Shown: in pieces, positions 35,610 through 44,629 of the stretch | Position numbering within the stretch: the first letter of the stretch is position 1 | Layout of the letters: every line of letters starts with the position of its first letter | Source: Novosphingobium sp. KCTC 2891 | Lineage (GTDB): Bacteria > Pseudomonadota > Alphaproteobacteria > Sphingomonadales > Sphingomonadaceae | Reading direction: 5' to 3' | Length of the DNA: 64,000 nt | Assembly (NCBI RefSeq): GCF_025938155.1 | Contig: NZ_JAPCZG010000003.1 | Span: 124,001 to 188,000, forward strand | The notes under the pieces: model-generated | The model's database searches: none | What the model saw: the letters and a program-made list of their open reading frames with translations, nothing else | Told to the model about the DNA's origin: nothing | Position numbers and translations under genes: made by a program

Positions 35610-35764
35610 TGGCTGACGATCCGAGCAAGACCGACCTTGATGCGTTCCGGGCGCGCCAGAAGTCGCGCAACCGCGCGCTCGGCATCGTGCTGGGGGCGCT
35701 GGCCATCCTTTTCTTCGCCATTACCATCGTGAAGATGGGCCTGCATTCCGCCGGGCAGATGTGA
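35606..35764 (+). CDS. coxF: CoxF-like small membrane protein
   Basis: A 52-residue protein with a charged N-terminus ([19 protein letters not shown]) and one membrane helix ([21 protein letters not shown]). Position between ctaB and ctaG and size match the small CoxF protein of alphaproteobacterial oxidase operons, whose role is not established. Two adjacent ATGs (35606 and 35609) are possible starts. Stop and next start overlap. Confidence 0.85.
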   Translation: MMADDPSKTDLDAFRARQKSRNRALGIVLGALAILFFAITIVKMGLHSAGQM

Positions 35765-36393
35765 TGACGGCAGCGGTTCGCATCGATTCGCGGCGGAACC
35801 GCAAGGTCGCGGCAATCGCGGCGAGCGGTGCCTTGGCGATGCTGGGGATGGGCTATGCCGCCGTCCCGCTTTACCGGATGTTCTGCCAGGCGACCGGCTT
35901 CAACGGCACGACGCAGCGCGCCACCAGCGCGCAGGCAGCGGGCGTCAAGGTGACCACGCGGCCGATCACGATCCGCTTCGATGCCAATGTCGCGCCGGGG
36001 TTGCCGTGGCTGTTCAAGCCCGAGCAGGTGACGCAGGACGGACGCATCGGTGAACGCAAGATCGCGTTTTTCACCGCGAAGAACCTGTCCGACAAGCCGA
36101 TCGTCGGGCGTGCCGTGTTCAATGTCACGCCAGAGCAGACCGGCGCCTACTTCCACAAGATCCAGTGCTTCTGCTTCAACGAGCAGAAACTGGAGCCGGG
36201 GCAGGAAGTGCGGATGCCGGTGATCTATTATGTCGATCCCGCGATGCTGGACGATGCCAACGCGCGGGACACGCCCGAGATCACCTTGAGCTACACCTTC
36301 CTGGCGGCGGCGGACCAAAGCCTCGCGCAGGAAGCTGCAAAGAGTGCGGCTAGCGTCGCAAAGCCTCTGGACCGCAACGCTTCCGCTCGATAA
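35764..36393 (+). CDS. ctaG: cytochrome c oxidase copper chaperone CtaG/Cox11
   Basis: Delivers copper to the CuB site of subunit I. It has 209 residues. It is anchored by one N-terminal helix (VAAIAASGALAMLGMGYAAVPLY) with an immunoglobulin-like periplasmic domain. The copper-binding CFCFNEQ motif and the following MPVIYYVDP strand are intact, and YRMFCQATGF carries the third conserved Cys. TGATG overlap with the upstream gene. Confidence 0.96.
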   Translation: MTAAVRIDSRRNRKVAAIAASGALAMLGMGYAAVPLYRMFCQATGFNGTTQRATSAQAAGVKVTTRPITIRFDANVAPGLPWLFKPEQVTQDGRIGERKIAFFTAKNLSDKPIVGRAVFNVTPEQTGAYFHKIQCFCFNEQKLEPGQEVRMPVIYYVDPAMLDDANARDTPEITLSYTFLAAADQSLAQEAAKSAASVAKPLDRNASAR

Positions 36394-36461
36394 AGGCGGC
36401 TCGTTATGCGTCCGGGCGGCTGTCCGGATAACCGGGATTTCATTGGGGGAATTCGAGAACC

Positions 36462-37286
36462 ATGGCCGGCGCGAAAAATCACGATTACCATATCCTGCCG
36501 CCTGACATCTGGCCGTTCGCCGGTGCCATGTCCGCGCTCGTCATGACCAGCGGCGGCGTGCTCTACATGCACAAGATGGCCATGGGCACGCAGATCATGC
36601 TGCTCGGCCTCGCCGGCGTGCTGCTCACCATGTTCTCGTGGTGGGGCAAGGTCATCAAGGAAGCCCACGCGGGCGACCACACTCCGGTGGTGCAGCTGCA
36701 CCAGCGTTACGGCATGATCCTGTTCATCGCTTCGGAAGTGATGTTCTTCGTCGGCTGGTTCTGGGCCTTCTTCGATTTCTCGCTGTTCCCGTCGCACGTG
36801 AACACCGACGTGATCGGCGGCGTCTGGCCTCCGAAGGCGATCGAAGCGGTCATCAACGCGTTCGACCTGCCGCTGCTGAACACGCTGATCCTGCTCTGCT
36901 CGGGCACCACGCTCACCTGGGCGCACCACGCGCTGATCCACGGTGACCGTGAAGGCCTGAAGAAGGGCCTGTGGGCGACGATCATCCTCGGCGTGCTGTT
37001 CTCGACCATCCAGGCTTACGAATACGCGCACGCGCCGTTCGCCTTCGGCAAGAACACCTATGGCTCGGCGTTCTACATGGCGACCGGCTTCCACGGTTTC
37101 CACGTGATCATCGGTACGATCTTCCTGATCGTCTGCCTGATCCGCGCGCTTCGCGGCGAGTTCACCCCGCGCCAGCACTTCGGTTTCGAAGCGGCTGCGT
37201 GGTATTGGCACTTCGTCGACGTCGTGTGGCTGTTCCTGTTCGTTGCCATCTACGTGTGGGGCAACTGGGGCGCCGTGATCGAATAA
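36462..37286 (+). CDS. coxC: cytochrome c oxidase subunit III
   Basis: Non-catalytic membrane subunit of the aa3 oxidase, 274 residues and seven helices. IASEVMFFVGWFWAFFDFSL, the TWAHHALIHGDR segment, FYMATGFHGFHVIIGTIFL and AWYWHFVDVVWLFLFVAIYVWG are hallmark stretches. Preceded by GGGGGAATTC. Its stop overlaps the next ATG (TAATG). Confidence 0.96.
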   Translation: MAGAKNHDYHILPPDIWPFAGAMSALVMTSGGVLYMHKMAMGTQIMLLGLAGVLLTMFSWWGKVIKEAHAGDHTPVVQLHQRYGMILFIASEVMFFVGWFWAFFDFSLFPSHVNTDVIGGVWPPKAIEAVINAFDLPLLNTLILLCSGTTLTWAHHALIHGDREGLKKGLWATIILGVLFSTIQAYEYAHAPFAFGKNTYGSAFYMATGFHGFHVIIGTIFLIVCLIRALRGEFTPRQHFGFEAAAWYWHFVDVVWLFLFVAIYVWGNWGAVIE

Positions 37287-37657
37287 TGGCTGCTGGCGAA
37301 AGCCCGGTCTTGAAAGGGCAGCCCGGGGTGACCCGGGCTGCCCTTTTCGCGTGCTGTCCGCGCTGCGGCGCCCGCACGCTGTGGGGCGGCCCGGCCACAT
37401 TCACGTCTTCATGCAGCGCGTGCGGGCAGGACTTTGCCGCGCACGAGCCAAAGGGGCGCTCGCTGTTCCTGGTCGTGCTCCCGGTGACGGCCCTGCTGGT
37501 GTTGGCGGCGGTGCGGCTCGACGATTTGCTGCGGTCGCCATTGTGGTTGCAGGCGGCGGTGTGGACCGCGCTGGTGCCGGCGGTCATGATCGGCGCACTG
37601 CGGTTCGCGAAGGCGGCGGTCCTGATATCCGCCTTGCGCAAGAAGGATGACGAATGA
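37286..37657 (+). CDS. DUF983 zinc-ribbon membrane protein
   Basis: A 123-residue protein with a zinc-ribbon-like CCPRCG ... CSACG motif near residues 23-47 and two membrane helices (LFLVVLPVTALLVLAAV and LQAAVWTALVPAVMIGAL). DUF983 proteins are common beside oxidase assembly genes in alphaproteobacteria, role unknown. The ATG overlaps the coxC stop, but codons 10-21 coincide with a 15-bp terminator hairpin. A GTG at 37328 or a re-initiation product just upstream of the zinc ribbon is a plausible alternative start. Its stop overlaps the SURF1 ATG. Confidence 0.8.
   Translation: MAAGESPVLKGQPGVTRAALFACCPRCGARTLWGGPATFTSSCSACGQDFAAHEPKGRSLFLVVLPVTALLVLAAVRLDDLLRSPLWLQAAVWTALVPAVMIGALRFAKAAVLISALRKKDDE
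37313..37348 (+). terminator. strong terminator hairpin inside the DUF983 coding region
   Basis: AAAGGGCAGCCCGGG (37313-37327), loop GTGA, CCCGGGCTGCCCTTT (37332-37346), then T: a perfect 15-bp stem with a tetraloop and U-rich end, 27 bp after the coxC stop. Looks like the natural end of the coxC transcript, with downstream genes expressed by read-through or another promoter. Confidence 0.82.
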
Positions 37658-38247
37658 AGCCCCGCTTTCCCGTCTGGCCGACCATCATCGTGCTTGCGGC
37701 CGTGATGACCATGATTGCGCTCGGCGTCTGGCAGTTGCAGCGCAAGGCGTGGAAGGAAAGCCTGATCGCCCGCTATGCGCTGGCGGCGGAGCAGACCGAC
37801 GAAGTGCCCTGGCCGCGCAAGGACGCGGACGTGCCGGCGGCGCTCTATCGCCGCTCGCACCTGACCTGCGAAAGCGTGCTCGGTGTCACGGCCGTGTCGG
37901 GCCGCAGTGCCGTGGGGGACCCGGGGCTGGCGCCGACCGCGACTTGCAAGATCGGCGAGAAGGGCGAGGCGCAGGTCGTGCTGGGCTGGTCGCGCGAGCC
38001 GATCGACGTGGATTGGAAGGGCGGCGAGGTGCACGGCATCGTGACGTCCGGGGCGGAAGGCAAGGCCCGGTTGATCGCCGATCCGCCGACCCCGGGCTTG
38101 CAGCCGCTGGCCCGGCCCGATCCGCGTGATCTGCCCAACAACCACCTTGCTTACGCGGTGCAATGGTTCGTCTTCGCGGGCATTGCTTTGGTCATCTACG
38201 TGCTGGCGGTCGCCAAGCGCCTTGCCGGACCGTCGCCGCGCCGCTAG
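37654..38247 (+). CDS. SURF1-family oxidase assembly protein
   Basis: Membrane protein of 197 residues aiding heme a insertion into oxidase subunit I. It has an N-terminal helix (IIVLAAVMTMIALGVWQLQRKAWKE, with the SURF1 GxWQLxRxxxK pattern), a periplasmic domain and a C-terminal helix preceded by NNHLAYAVQWFVFAGI, the second SURF1 signature. It is shorter than many homologues because the central loop is reduced. Overlaps DUF983 by 4 bp (ATGA). Confidence 0.92.
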   Translation: MKPRFPVWPTIIVLAAVMTMIALGVWQLQRKAWKESLIARYALAAEQTDEVPWPRKDADVPAALYRRSHLTCESVLGVTAVSGRSAVGDPGLAPTATCKIGEKGEAQVVLGWSREPIDVDWKGGEVHGIVTSGAEGKARLIADPPTPGLQPLARPDPRDLPNNHLAYAVQWFVFAGIALVIYVLAVAKRLAGPSPRR

Positions 38248-38274
38248 GCGCGCGCGGACATTGTGGGGATCGAA

Positions 38275-39681
38275 ATGAAGTACATCAGCACGCGCGGTTC
38301 GGCTCCGTCGCTCGATTTCGAAGGCGTCACGCTCGCAGGCCTCGCGTCCGACGGCGGCCTTTACGTGCCCGAGACCTGGCCGACCTTCACTGCGGACGAG
38401 ATCGCGGCGCTGGCCGGGCTGCCTTATGCCGAACTGGCGCAGAAGGTGATGCAACCCTTCGTCGGCGACAGCCTGACGCCCGAGCGGCTGCTCGAGCTGA
38501 CGCGGCAGGCCTATGGCCGATTCGCCCATGCGGCGGTCACCCCGCTCAAGCAGCTGGATGAGCGCCAGTGGGTGCTGGAGCTGTTCCACGGTCCGACGCT
38601 GGCGTTCAAGGACGTGGCGCTGCAGTTGCTGGGCCTGCTGTTCGAGGAGTTCCTTGCGCGCGGTGACGATCACATCACCATCGTCGGCGCGACGTCGGGC
38701 GACACTGGCTCGGCCGCGATCGACGCGGTGGCGGGGCGCGCCAAGGTCGATATCTTCATGATCCATCCGCATGGCCGGGTGAGCGACGTGCAGCGCCGCC
38801 AGATGACCACGGTGCTGGCGCCTAATGTTCACAACATCGCCATCGACGGCAGCTTCGATGATGCGCAGGCGATGGTGAAGCGGATGTTCAACGATTCGGC
38901 GATGACCGACCGGTTCGGCATCGCGGCGGTCAACTCGATCAACTGGGCGCGGCTGATGGCGCAGGTGGTCTACTACTTTGCCGCCGCGCTCCAGCTGGGT
39001 GCGCCGCACCGCAAGGTGGCTTTCGCGGTGCCGACGGGCAACTTCGGAGACGTGTTCGCCGGCTATGTGGCGGCGAAGATGGGGCTGCCGATCGAGCGGC
39101 TGATCGTGGCCACCAACGTCAACGACATCCTTCACCGCGCACTGTCCACCGGTGACTATTCGGCAGGCACGGTCACGCCCACGGCTGCGCCTTCCATGGA
39201 CATCCAGGTTTCGTCCAACTTCGAACGGTTGCTGTTCGACGGCTGCGGCCGCAACGGCGCCGCGCTAGCCGCGCAGATGAAGAGCTTCGAGGCGACCAAG
39301 GCGATGCAGCTGACCAACGCGCAGCGCGAAAGCGCCGCCGCGCTGTTCACCAGCACGCGCGCCGATGCCGACGACATGGCGAAGGCAATGCGCTGGGCTT
39401 ACGAGGCGTGCGGCGAAGTGCTCGATCCGCATACCGCCATCGGCCTTCATGCCGCGCGGGCGGCCAAGGACCTGCCGGCTGACGTGCCGGTGGTGACGCT
39501 GGCAACGGCCCATCCTGCCAAGTTCGTTGACGCTGTCGAGCGCGCCACGGGCGTGCGCCCGCCGCTGCCCGCGCGCGTGGGTGACCTGTTCGAGCGCGAG
39601 GAAGCCTGTTCGCGGCTGCCGGGCGACTACGACGCCGTGACCGCCTTCGTGGCCGAACGCGCCACGCCGCGCGGCGGTTGA
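38275..39681 (+). CDS. thrC: threonine synthase
   Basis: PLP enzyme converting O-phosphohomoserine to threonine. It has 468 residues from the ATG preceded by GGGGA; a GTG four codons earlier is less likely. MKYISTRG at the N-terminus, the PLP lysine in FHGPTLAFKDVALQ (Lys112), GATSGDTGSAA and the phosphate-binding FAVPTGNFGDVFAGY are diagnostic of the longer proteobacterial type. Its place after SURF1 is a recurrent sphingomonad arrangement. Confidence 0.95.
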   Translation: MKYISTRGSAPSLDFEGVTLAGLASDGGLYVPETWPTFTADEIAALAGLPYAELAQKVMQPFVGDSLTPERLLELTRQAYGRFAHAAVTPLKQLDERQWVLELFHGPTLAFKDVALQLLGLLFEEFLARGDDHITIVGATSGDTGSAAIDAVAGRAKVDIFMIHPHGRVSDVQRRQMTTVLAPNVHNIAIDGSFDDAQAMVKRMFNDSAMTDRFGIAAVNSINWARLMAQVVYYFAAALQLGAPHRKVAFAVPTGNFGDVFAGYVAAKMGLPIERLIVATNVNDILHRALSTGDYSAGTVTPTAAPSMDIQVSSNFERLLFDGCGRNGAALAAQMKSFEATKAMQLTNAQRESAAALFTSTRADADDMAKAMRWAYEACGEVLDPHTAIGLHAARAAKDLPADVPVVTLATAHPAKFVDAVERATGVRPPLPARVGDLFEREEACSRLPGDYDAVTAFVAERATPRGG

Positions 39682-39687
39682 CGCCGG

Positions 39688-40575
39688 ATGGCTGACTTTG
39701 ATCTCCAGCCGAAGCTGATGATCGGCGAGGGCTGGGCGGACTTCGCCCTGCTCGATTCCGGCCACGGACGGAAGCTGGAGCGCTACGGCGACTACCGCTT
39801 CATCCGTCCCGAACCGCAGGCGATGTGGTCGCCCCGTCAGCAGGACTGGAGCGCGCACGGCGAGTTCGTACCCGGTTCCGACGAGGACGGCGGCGGCCGG
39901 TGGCACTTCGACAAGGCCGTGCCGCGCGAGGGCTGGGACCTCACGCGCGGCGACGTGCGCTTTACCGCCAGCTGCACGCCGTTCCGGCACCTGGGCTTCT
40001 TCCCCGACATGGCCCCGGTGTGGGACTGGATGGGCGGACAGCTGGCCGGCAAGGACGATGCCTCCACGCTCAACCTGTTCGGTTACACCGGCGTGGGCAC
40101 GCTCTCTCTTTCGGAGCATGGGCCCGTGACGCACGTCGATGCGTCCAAGAAATCGGTGGCGCAGGCGCGCGCCAATGCCGCGCTTTCGGGCATGGAGCAG
40201 CGCCCGGTGCGCTGGATCGTGGATGATGCGGCCAAGTTCACCGCGCGCGAAGTGCGGCGGGGCAAGCGGTATGACGGGATCATCCTCGATCCGCCGAAGT
40301 TCGGGCGCGGCCCCGAAGGCGAGGTCTGGCGGCTGGAAGAAAGTCTGCCGGGGCTGATCGGCGATTGTGCGCAGCTGCTCGATGCGGACAGCCGCTTCCT
40401 GTTCCTGACAGTCTATGCCGTTCGGATGTCCTCGCTCGCCATTGCCGGCCTGCTGGCCGAAGCGGTCGCGCATCTGCCGGGTACGGTTGAGCACGGCGAT
40501 CTTGCCATCCACGAGGAACAGGCGGACGGGCGGGTGCTGCCCACCGCGATCTTCGCACGGTGGCGGGCGGCGTAG
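39688..40575 (+). CDS. class I SAM-dependent methyltransferase, RlmI/RlmK-like
   Basis: A 295-residue Rossmann-fold methyltransferase. Motif I NLFGYTGVGTLSLSEHG, motif II VTHVDASKKSVAQARANAAL and motif IV GIILDPPKFGRGPEGEVW are clear. The DPPKF motif is shared with 23S rRNA m5C methyltransferases of the RlmI family. The N-terminal PUA domain of RlmI is missing, so the exact target base cannot be stated. It starts six bases after thrC. Confidence 0.85.
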   Translation: MADFDLQPKLMIGEGWADFALLDSGHGRKLERYGDYRFIRPEPQAMWSPRQQDWSAHGEFVPGSDEDGGGRWHFDKAVPREGWDLTRGDVRFTASCTPFRHLGFFPDMAPVWDWMGGQLAGKDDASTLNLFGYTGVGTLSLSEHGPVTHVDASKKSVAQARANAALSGMEQRPVRWIVDDAAKFTAREVRRGKRYDGIILDPPKFGRGPEGEVWRLEESLPGLIGDCAQLLDADSRFLFLTVYAVRMSSLAIAGLLAEAVAHLPGTVEHGDLAIHEEQADGRVLPTAIFARWRAA

Positions 40576-40600
40576 CGGTGGACTCGGCCTAGCGGTGGAC
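40573..40600 (+). repeat. 11-bp direct repeat at the methyltransferase stop
   Basis: TAGCGGTGGAC occurs at 40573-40583 (its first three bases are the methyltransferase stop codon) and again at 40590-40600. May be a small duplication; no function can be proposed. Confidence 0.5.
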
Positions 40601-40618
40601 ACGGGGCGCGAAGGGTGT

Positions 40619-41020
40619 ATGGCCCGCGCCGTGTCCGACAGCCTCATCCTCGAAGTCGCCAATGTCGAAACCGATGTCCTGACCGGGATCTATTCGGAAG
40701 AGACCGGGCGTCCGCAGCCGCTCCGCATCTCGATCCGCGCTTGGCTCTCGCCGCGTCCGCGCTACACGCCGGATTGCCCGCTGACCGAGAGCAAGAACTA
40801 CATGGATCTCAAGTTCGCGGCCTCTGACGGGTTGCCGAAGGACGTCCATTTCAAGCTGATCGAGTCCGTGGCCGACCACATCTGCGAAACGCTGTTCCTG
40901 CAGGATGCGCGGATCGAGCAGATCGAGGTCAAGATCGTCAAGCTGGCGATCAGCGAGCGCGGCGAAGATATCGGCATGACCCTGACCCGCGGCCGCAGTG
41001 CGTGGGAAGCCGCGGGGTGA
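40619..41020 (+). CDS. dihydroneopterin aldolase-family protein (FolB-like)
   Basis: A 133-residue FolB-fold protein. It shows the tunnelling-fold strand order, with LEVANVETDVLTGIYSEE at the start and LIESVADHICETLFLQDARIEQIEVKIVKLAI, which resembles FolB's helix and last strand. The canonical FolB Lys near the C-terminus is represented by KIVKLAI. The N-terminal Glu/Tyr pattern is less standard, so it could instead act as an epimerase. Its stop overlaps the start of a pteridine-reductase-like SDR, supporting a pterin role. Confidence 0.75.
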   Translation: MARAVSDSLILEVANVETDVLTGIYSEETGRPQPLRISIRAWLSPRPRYTPDCPLTESKNYMDLKFAASDGLPKDVHFKLIESVADHICETLFLQDARIEQIEVKIVKLAISERGEDIGMTLTRGRSAWEAAG

Positions 41021-41796
41021 GCGAAGGCGGCGCCACGCACGTTCGGCCCCTGGCACTGGTGACCGGCGGTTGGCGCCGAATCGGCGCGGCAATCGCGATG
41101 AAGCTGGCCGACGAGGGCTGGGACCTCGCGCTTCACGCGCATCACGACACTTCATTCGAACCCGATCTGGCGACCGCGCTCGCGGCCCGCGGAGCGGCTG
41201 TCCATCCGCTCGCGGCCGATCTGGGCGATACGGCAGCCGCAGCGCGCCTGGTGGCCGAGGCGGCGGAGCGTGCCGGCCGGCCAGCGACCCTGCTGGTCAA
41301 TTGCGCGTCGATGTTTCGCGACGACGATGTTCACACGGTATCCGGCGAAAGCCTGGAGGACCATTTCCGCGTCAACCTGTTCGCGCCCGTGCTGATGACC
41401 CGCGCTTTCGCTGAAGCGCTGGGGGGCGCTGCCGGCGCGGTGGTGATGATCCTGGACCAGCGCGTGGTGAATCCGGTGCCCGATCAGCTGGGCTACACCC
41501 TCTCGAAGCAGGCGCTGCACGCCTCGGTGCGGACGCTGGCCCGCGCGCTGGCACCGCGCATAAGGGTCAATGGCGTGGCCCCCGGCCTGACCCTGCCCAC
41601 GGTCGATTACGCCGCCGACCAGTGGCAGCGGCTGGAAAAGCTGATGCCGCTCCACCGGCTGGCGGCGCCGGAGGAAATCGCGGCCGCGGTGCATTACCTC
41701 GCCGCCGCGCCCTCAGTCACCGGCCAGACGATTTTCGTCGATGCCGGCGCAAGCCTTGAATCCTACGCCCGCGACTTCGTATATCTGGCGAAGTGA
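41017..41796 (+). CDS. SDR oxidoreductase, pteridine-reductase/FolM-like
   Basis: A 259-residue SDR starting at a GTG that overlaps the FolB-like stop. The cofactor loop [12 protein letters not shown] with consecutive Arg residues resembles the NADPH-specific loop of PTR1/FolM pteridine reductases more than classical SDRs. LVNCAS replaces NNAG, and the catalytic pair is Tyr/Lys in [13 protein letters not shown]-dependent reduction of dihydropterin or dihydromonapterin is suggested by this loop and by neighbours (FolB-like, moaA). Confidence in the SDR family is high, in the substrate moderate. Confidence 0.82.
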   Translation: MSEGGATHVRPLALVTGGWRRIGAAIAMKLADEGWDLALHAHHDTSFEPDLATALAARGAAVHPLAADLGDTAAAARLVAEAAERAGRPATLLVNCASMFRDDDVHTVSGESLEDHFRVNLFAPVLMTRAFAEALGGAAGAVVMILDQRVVNPVPDQLGYTLSKQALHASVRTLARALAPRIRVNGVAPGLTLPTVDYAADQWQRLEKLMPLHRLAAPEEIAAAVHYLAAAPSVTGQTIFVDAGASLESYARDFVYLAK

Positions 41797-42794
41797 GCAG
41801 CAACCCACTCGTCGATCGCTTTGCCCGGCGGATCACCTACCTCCGGCTTTCGGTGACAGACCGCTGCGATTTGCGCTGCGCATATTGCATGCCCGAGCGG
41901 ATGGAATTCCTGCCGCGCGCCGAGGTGTTGACCCTTGAAGAACTGCACCGGGTGGCGCTGGCGTTCATCGATCGCGGCGTGCGCAAGATCCGCCTGACGG
42001 GCGGCGAACCCCTGGTGCGGCGCGACATGATCGAACTGGTCCGCGCGCTGGGGCGTCAGTTGGGCCAGGGGCTGGACGAACTGACGCTTACCACCAACGG
42101 CACGCGGTTAGCCGATTTCGCGGACGATCTGGCCGCGGCGGGGGTCCGGCGCATCAACGTCTCGCTCGATACGCTGGATCGCACCACGTTCGCGAAGCTC
42201 GCCCACCGCGATATGCTGCCGCAGGTGCTGGAGGGCATCGCCGCTGCGCGCGCGGCCGGGCTGCAGGTCAAGATCAACACGGTGGCGCTGAAAGGCGTGA
42301 ACGAAGCCGAGATCGCTTCGCTTGTCGCCTGGGCGCACGGGCAGGGCCACGATTTGACGTTGATCGAGGTGATGCCGCTGGGCGAGGTGGAGGGCGACCG
42401 CTTCGACCACTACCTGCCGCTCGACGGGGTGCGGCGCGAGCTTGAGGCGCGCTGGACGCTCACCCCCAGCGCGGCGCGCTCGGGCGGCCCGGCCCGCTAT
42501 GTCGATGTTGCCGAAACCGGCGGCCAGCTTGGTTTCATCACGCCGCTGACGGGCAATTTCTGTGAAGGCTGCAACCGCGTGCGAGTTACTGCGACCGGGC
42601 AGTTGTTCATGTGCCTGGGCGGCGAGGGCAGGGTCGACCTGCGTGCGGCGCTGCGCTCGGCCGATCCCGATGGAGCCGTGGCCGAAGCCTTCGCCCGTGC
42701 CATGGGCGAGAAGCCTGAAAAGCACAGCTTCGTGATCGACCGGCCGGGTGCCGCGCCGGCACTGGCACGGCATATGTCGATGACCGGCGGCTGA
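41793..42794 (+). CDS. moaA: GTP 3',8-cyclase (molybdenum cofactor)
   Basis: Radical-SAM enzyme converting GTP to 3',8-cyclo-GTP in molybdopterin synthesis. It has 333 residues from a GTG start that overlaps the SDR stop. The N-terminal radical-SAM cluster is CDLRCAYC (Cys25, Cys29, Cys32). The C-terminal cluster is [18 protein letters not shown]. The protein ends in Gly-Gly, as MoaA requires. [12 protein letters not shown] binds SAM. moaC is not in the window. Confidence 0.97.
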   Translation: MSSNPLVDRFARRITYLRLSVTDRCDLRCAYCMPERMEFLPRAEVLTLEELHRVALAFIDRGVRKIRLTGGEPLVRRDMIELVRALGRQLGQGLDELTLTTNGTRLADFADDLAAAGVRRINVSLDTLDRTTFAKLAHRDMLPQVLEGIAAARAAGLQVKINTVALKGVNEAEIASLVAWAHGQGHDLTLIEVMPLGEVEGDRFDHYLPLDGVRRELEARWTLTPSAARSGGPARYVDVAETGGQLGFITPLTGNFCEGCNRVRVTATGQLFMCLGGEGRVDLRAALRSADPDGAVAEAFARAMGEKPEKHSFVIDRPGAAPALARHMSMTGG

Positions 42795-42797
42795 TCC

Positions 42798-43034
42798 ATG
42801 GCGCGGCTCGTGTTCTTGGGCAGACTGGAAGATGCGGCCGGCGCGCCCGAGCGCGTCGTGGAACCCGGCCCGCTGGCGGACGTGCTGGCCCGGCTTGATC
42901 CGGCCCTGGCGATCGAATTGCTCGGCGAGCGGGTGCGGATGGCGCTGAACGGGCGCCTGCTGTCCGAATCGGGCGATGTGGTTCTGGCCGAGGGCGACGA
43001 ACTGGCTTTTCTTCCGCCCGTCAGCGGAGGCTGA
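42798..43034 (+). CDS. moaD: molybdopterin synthase sulfur carrier subunit
   Basis: Ubiquitin-fold sulfur carrier of 78 residues with the required C-terminal VSGG, thiocarboxylated by MoeB-type enzymes. VLAEGDELAFLPPVSGG is the family's C-terminal strand and tail. It follows moaA by three bases and is followed by moaE one base later. Confidence 0.95.
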   Translation: MARLVFLGRLEDAAGAPERVVEPGPLADVLARLDPALAIELLGERVRMALNGRLLSESGDVVLAEGDELAFLPPVSGG

Positions 43035-43035
43035 C

Positions 43036-43476
43036 ATGGCCGACGTGCGCCTGATCGAGGGGGGCTTCGATCCCGCAGCCGAACTTGCAGCGTTTACCGC
43101 AGCGCATCCCGAATCGGGCGGGATCGTCAGCTTTCTGGGCCAGGTGCGCCTGGGCGGCGGTGTCGAGGCGCTGGAGCTGAAGCACTACGCGCCGCTGACG
43201 CTGCCGGGGATGGCGGCGCTGGCCGATACGATTCGGCAGCGATGGGTCCTGGAGGGATTGCTGCTGCTCCACCGCAGCGGGGTAATGTTGCCCGGCGATC
43301 CGATCGTGCTGGTTGCGGCGGCGGCGCGGCATCGGCGCGATGCCTTCCAGGCGGCCGATTTCGCCATGGACCACCTCAAGAGCGAGAGCTGGTTCTGGAA
43401 GCGCGAGAAGACCGCGCGTGGTTGGCGCTGGATCGACCCGCGCCCCGAGGATCGCCGCGACCTGTCGCGCTGGTAG
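43036..43476 (+). CDS. moaE: molybdopterin synthase catalytic subunit
   Basis: Adds dithiolene sulfurs to precursor Z using MoaD thiocarboxylate. It has 146 residues. GGIVSFLGQVR, LKHYAPLTLPGM, LLLHRSGVMLPGDPIVLVAAAARHR and the C-terminal WFWKREKTARGWRWIDP with the catalytic lysines are intact. The ATG at 43036 directly follows moaD. In LKHYAP the usual E-Y-P near this point reads H-Y-A, a small variation. Confidence 0.95.
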   Translation: MADVRLIEGGFDPAAELAAFTAAHPESGGIVSFLGQVRLGGGVEALELKHYAPLTLPGMAALADTIRQRWVLEGLLLLHRSGVMLPGDPIVLVAAAARHRRDAFQAADFAMDHLKSESWFWKREKTARGWRWIDPRPEDRRDLSRW

Positions 43477-43495
43477 TTCCGCGGGCCGGTCGCCG

Positions 43496-44062
43496 TCAGC
43501 CGCTGATCTGTCCGCGCAGGCCGTTGAGCGTGGCCAGTTCCGCCCGCATCAGCCCATCGACTTCGGCGTGGGCGGGGCGGATGACGTCGAGATCGGCGTG
43601 CGGGCCATCGACGGCGGCCTGCGCCGCCACCACCAGCATCCGATCGAGATCGGCCATGGCGACCATGCCGTCGCTGCGGGCCGAATCGAGATCGGCCAGC
43701 GCGATCTGCGCGACCGACCATGCATCGCTGCCCACTGCGGCGCCTCTGGCGGCAGCAACGGCACGTAGCGCGGCGGGACGGCGCGAATCGAACCGGGCAT
43801 CGGCCTTGCGGGCCTGTTCGCGCAGAGCGGTGACGCGTGCCACGGTGGTCGCATCCGCAGGAATCGATGATTCGCTGGCGGGCGTGGGACCGGCCACGGG
43901 CTGCGCCATGCCATAGGCGCGTTCCGCCGGGCGGCGCGCGAGCGAAGGGAACTGGCTGCGATCCGCGCAGGCGCCAAGGAACAAGGCGGGGGCGAGGACC
44001 AGAGCGAGCGCCGCAGCGCGCGGCGTGCGGAACGTGCGAGGGGGCGTGGACGGGCGAACCAT
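43496..44062 (-). CDS. putative alpha-helical lipoprotein of unknown function
   Basis: A 188-residue protein whose signal (ALALVLAPALFLGAC) ends in a lipobox at about Cys27, so it should be membrane-anchored in the periplasm. The mature part is Ala/Arg/Asp-rich and predicted helical throughout (ARVTALREQARKADARFDSR, IALADLDSARSDGMVAMADLD), perhaps coiled coil. Upstream Met residues at 44164 would destroy the signal. Convergent with moaE and divergent from rplU. No recognised family. Confidence 0.7.
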   Translation of the reverse strand: MVRPSTPPRTFRTPRAAALALVLAPALFLGACADRSQFPSLARRPAERAYGMAQPVAGPTPASESSIPADATTVARVTALREQARKADARFDSRRPAALRAVAAARGAAVGSDAWSVAQIALADLDSARSDGMVAMADLDRMLVVAAQAAVDGPHADLDVIRPAHAEVDGLMRAELATLNGLRGQISG

Positions 44063-44157
44063 GTTTGTGCCATAGCACGCCCGTCGCCGGTCGCCAGCGG
44101 CAGACGCACCGCAAGGGGCTGCCGCGGCCGAAGACAGCATTTCTCCCGCCAGCGGCG

Positions 44158-44186
44158 TTGACACGAATCTTTCATTCGATTATCGG
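44158..44186 (+). promoter_or_regulatory. candidate rplU promoter
   Basis: TTGACA (44158-44163), 17-bp spacer, TATCGG (44181-44186): perfect -35 and a partial -10. It would give a leader of about 115 nt before rplU, long enough for an L21-type control structure. Confidence 0.5.
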
Positions 44187-44309
44187 CACCGCTCTTTCCG
44201 GGCTTCCGCATGTGGCGGGAAACCGGTGTATTTGCCCGCTGTCCGAGATTCGCTTCATGCAAATCAAGGTGCTTGGTGGGCCAGGCATTTGAAACGGATA
44301 GCAAGAACC

Positions 44310-44606
44310 ATGTTCGCAATCGTGCGCACGGGCGGCAAGCAGTACCGAGTTGCCGCCGGAGACAAGATCGCGGTCGAGAAGCTGGCGGGTGAAGCCGGCG
44401 ACACGATCACGTTGGGTGACGTCCTCCTCGCGGGAGCTGACGGCGAACTGGCTGATGCTGCCAAGATCACGGTTTCGGCCGAGATCATCGCGCAGGCCAA
44501 GTCGGAGAAGGTCGTGGTGTTCAAGAAGCGCCGCCGCCACAACTACCGCCGCAAGAACGGTCACCGCCAGCAGATGACCCTGCTGCGTATCGTTTCGGTC
44601 GCCTGA
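44310..44606 (+). CDS. rplU: 50S ribosomal protein L21
   Basis: Large-subunit ribosomal protein binding 23S rRNA, 98 residues. [17 protein letters not shown] at the N-terminus and the basic [19 protein letters not shown] block are characteristic. It is paired with rpmA 23 bp downstream, as in most bacteria. Confidence 0.98.
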   Translation: MFAIVRTGGKQYRVAAGDKIAVEKLAGEAGDTITLGDVLLAGADGELADAAKITVSAEIIAQAKSEKVVVFKKRRRHNYRRKNGHRQQMTLLRIVSVA

Positions 44607-44629
44607 GCACGAGATCGGAGTAAGACGAG

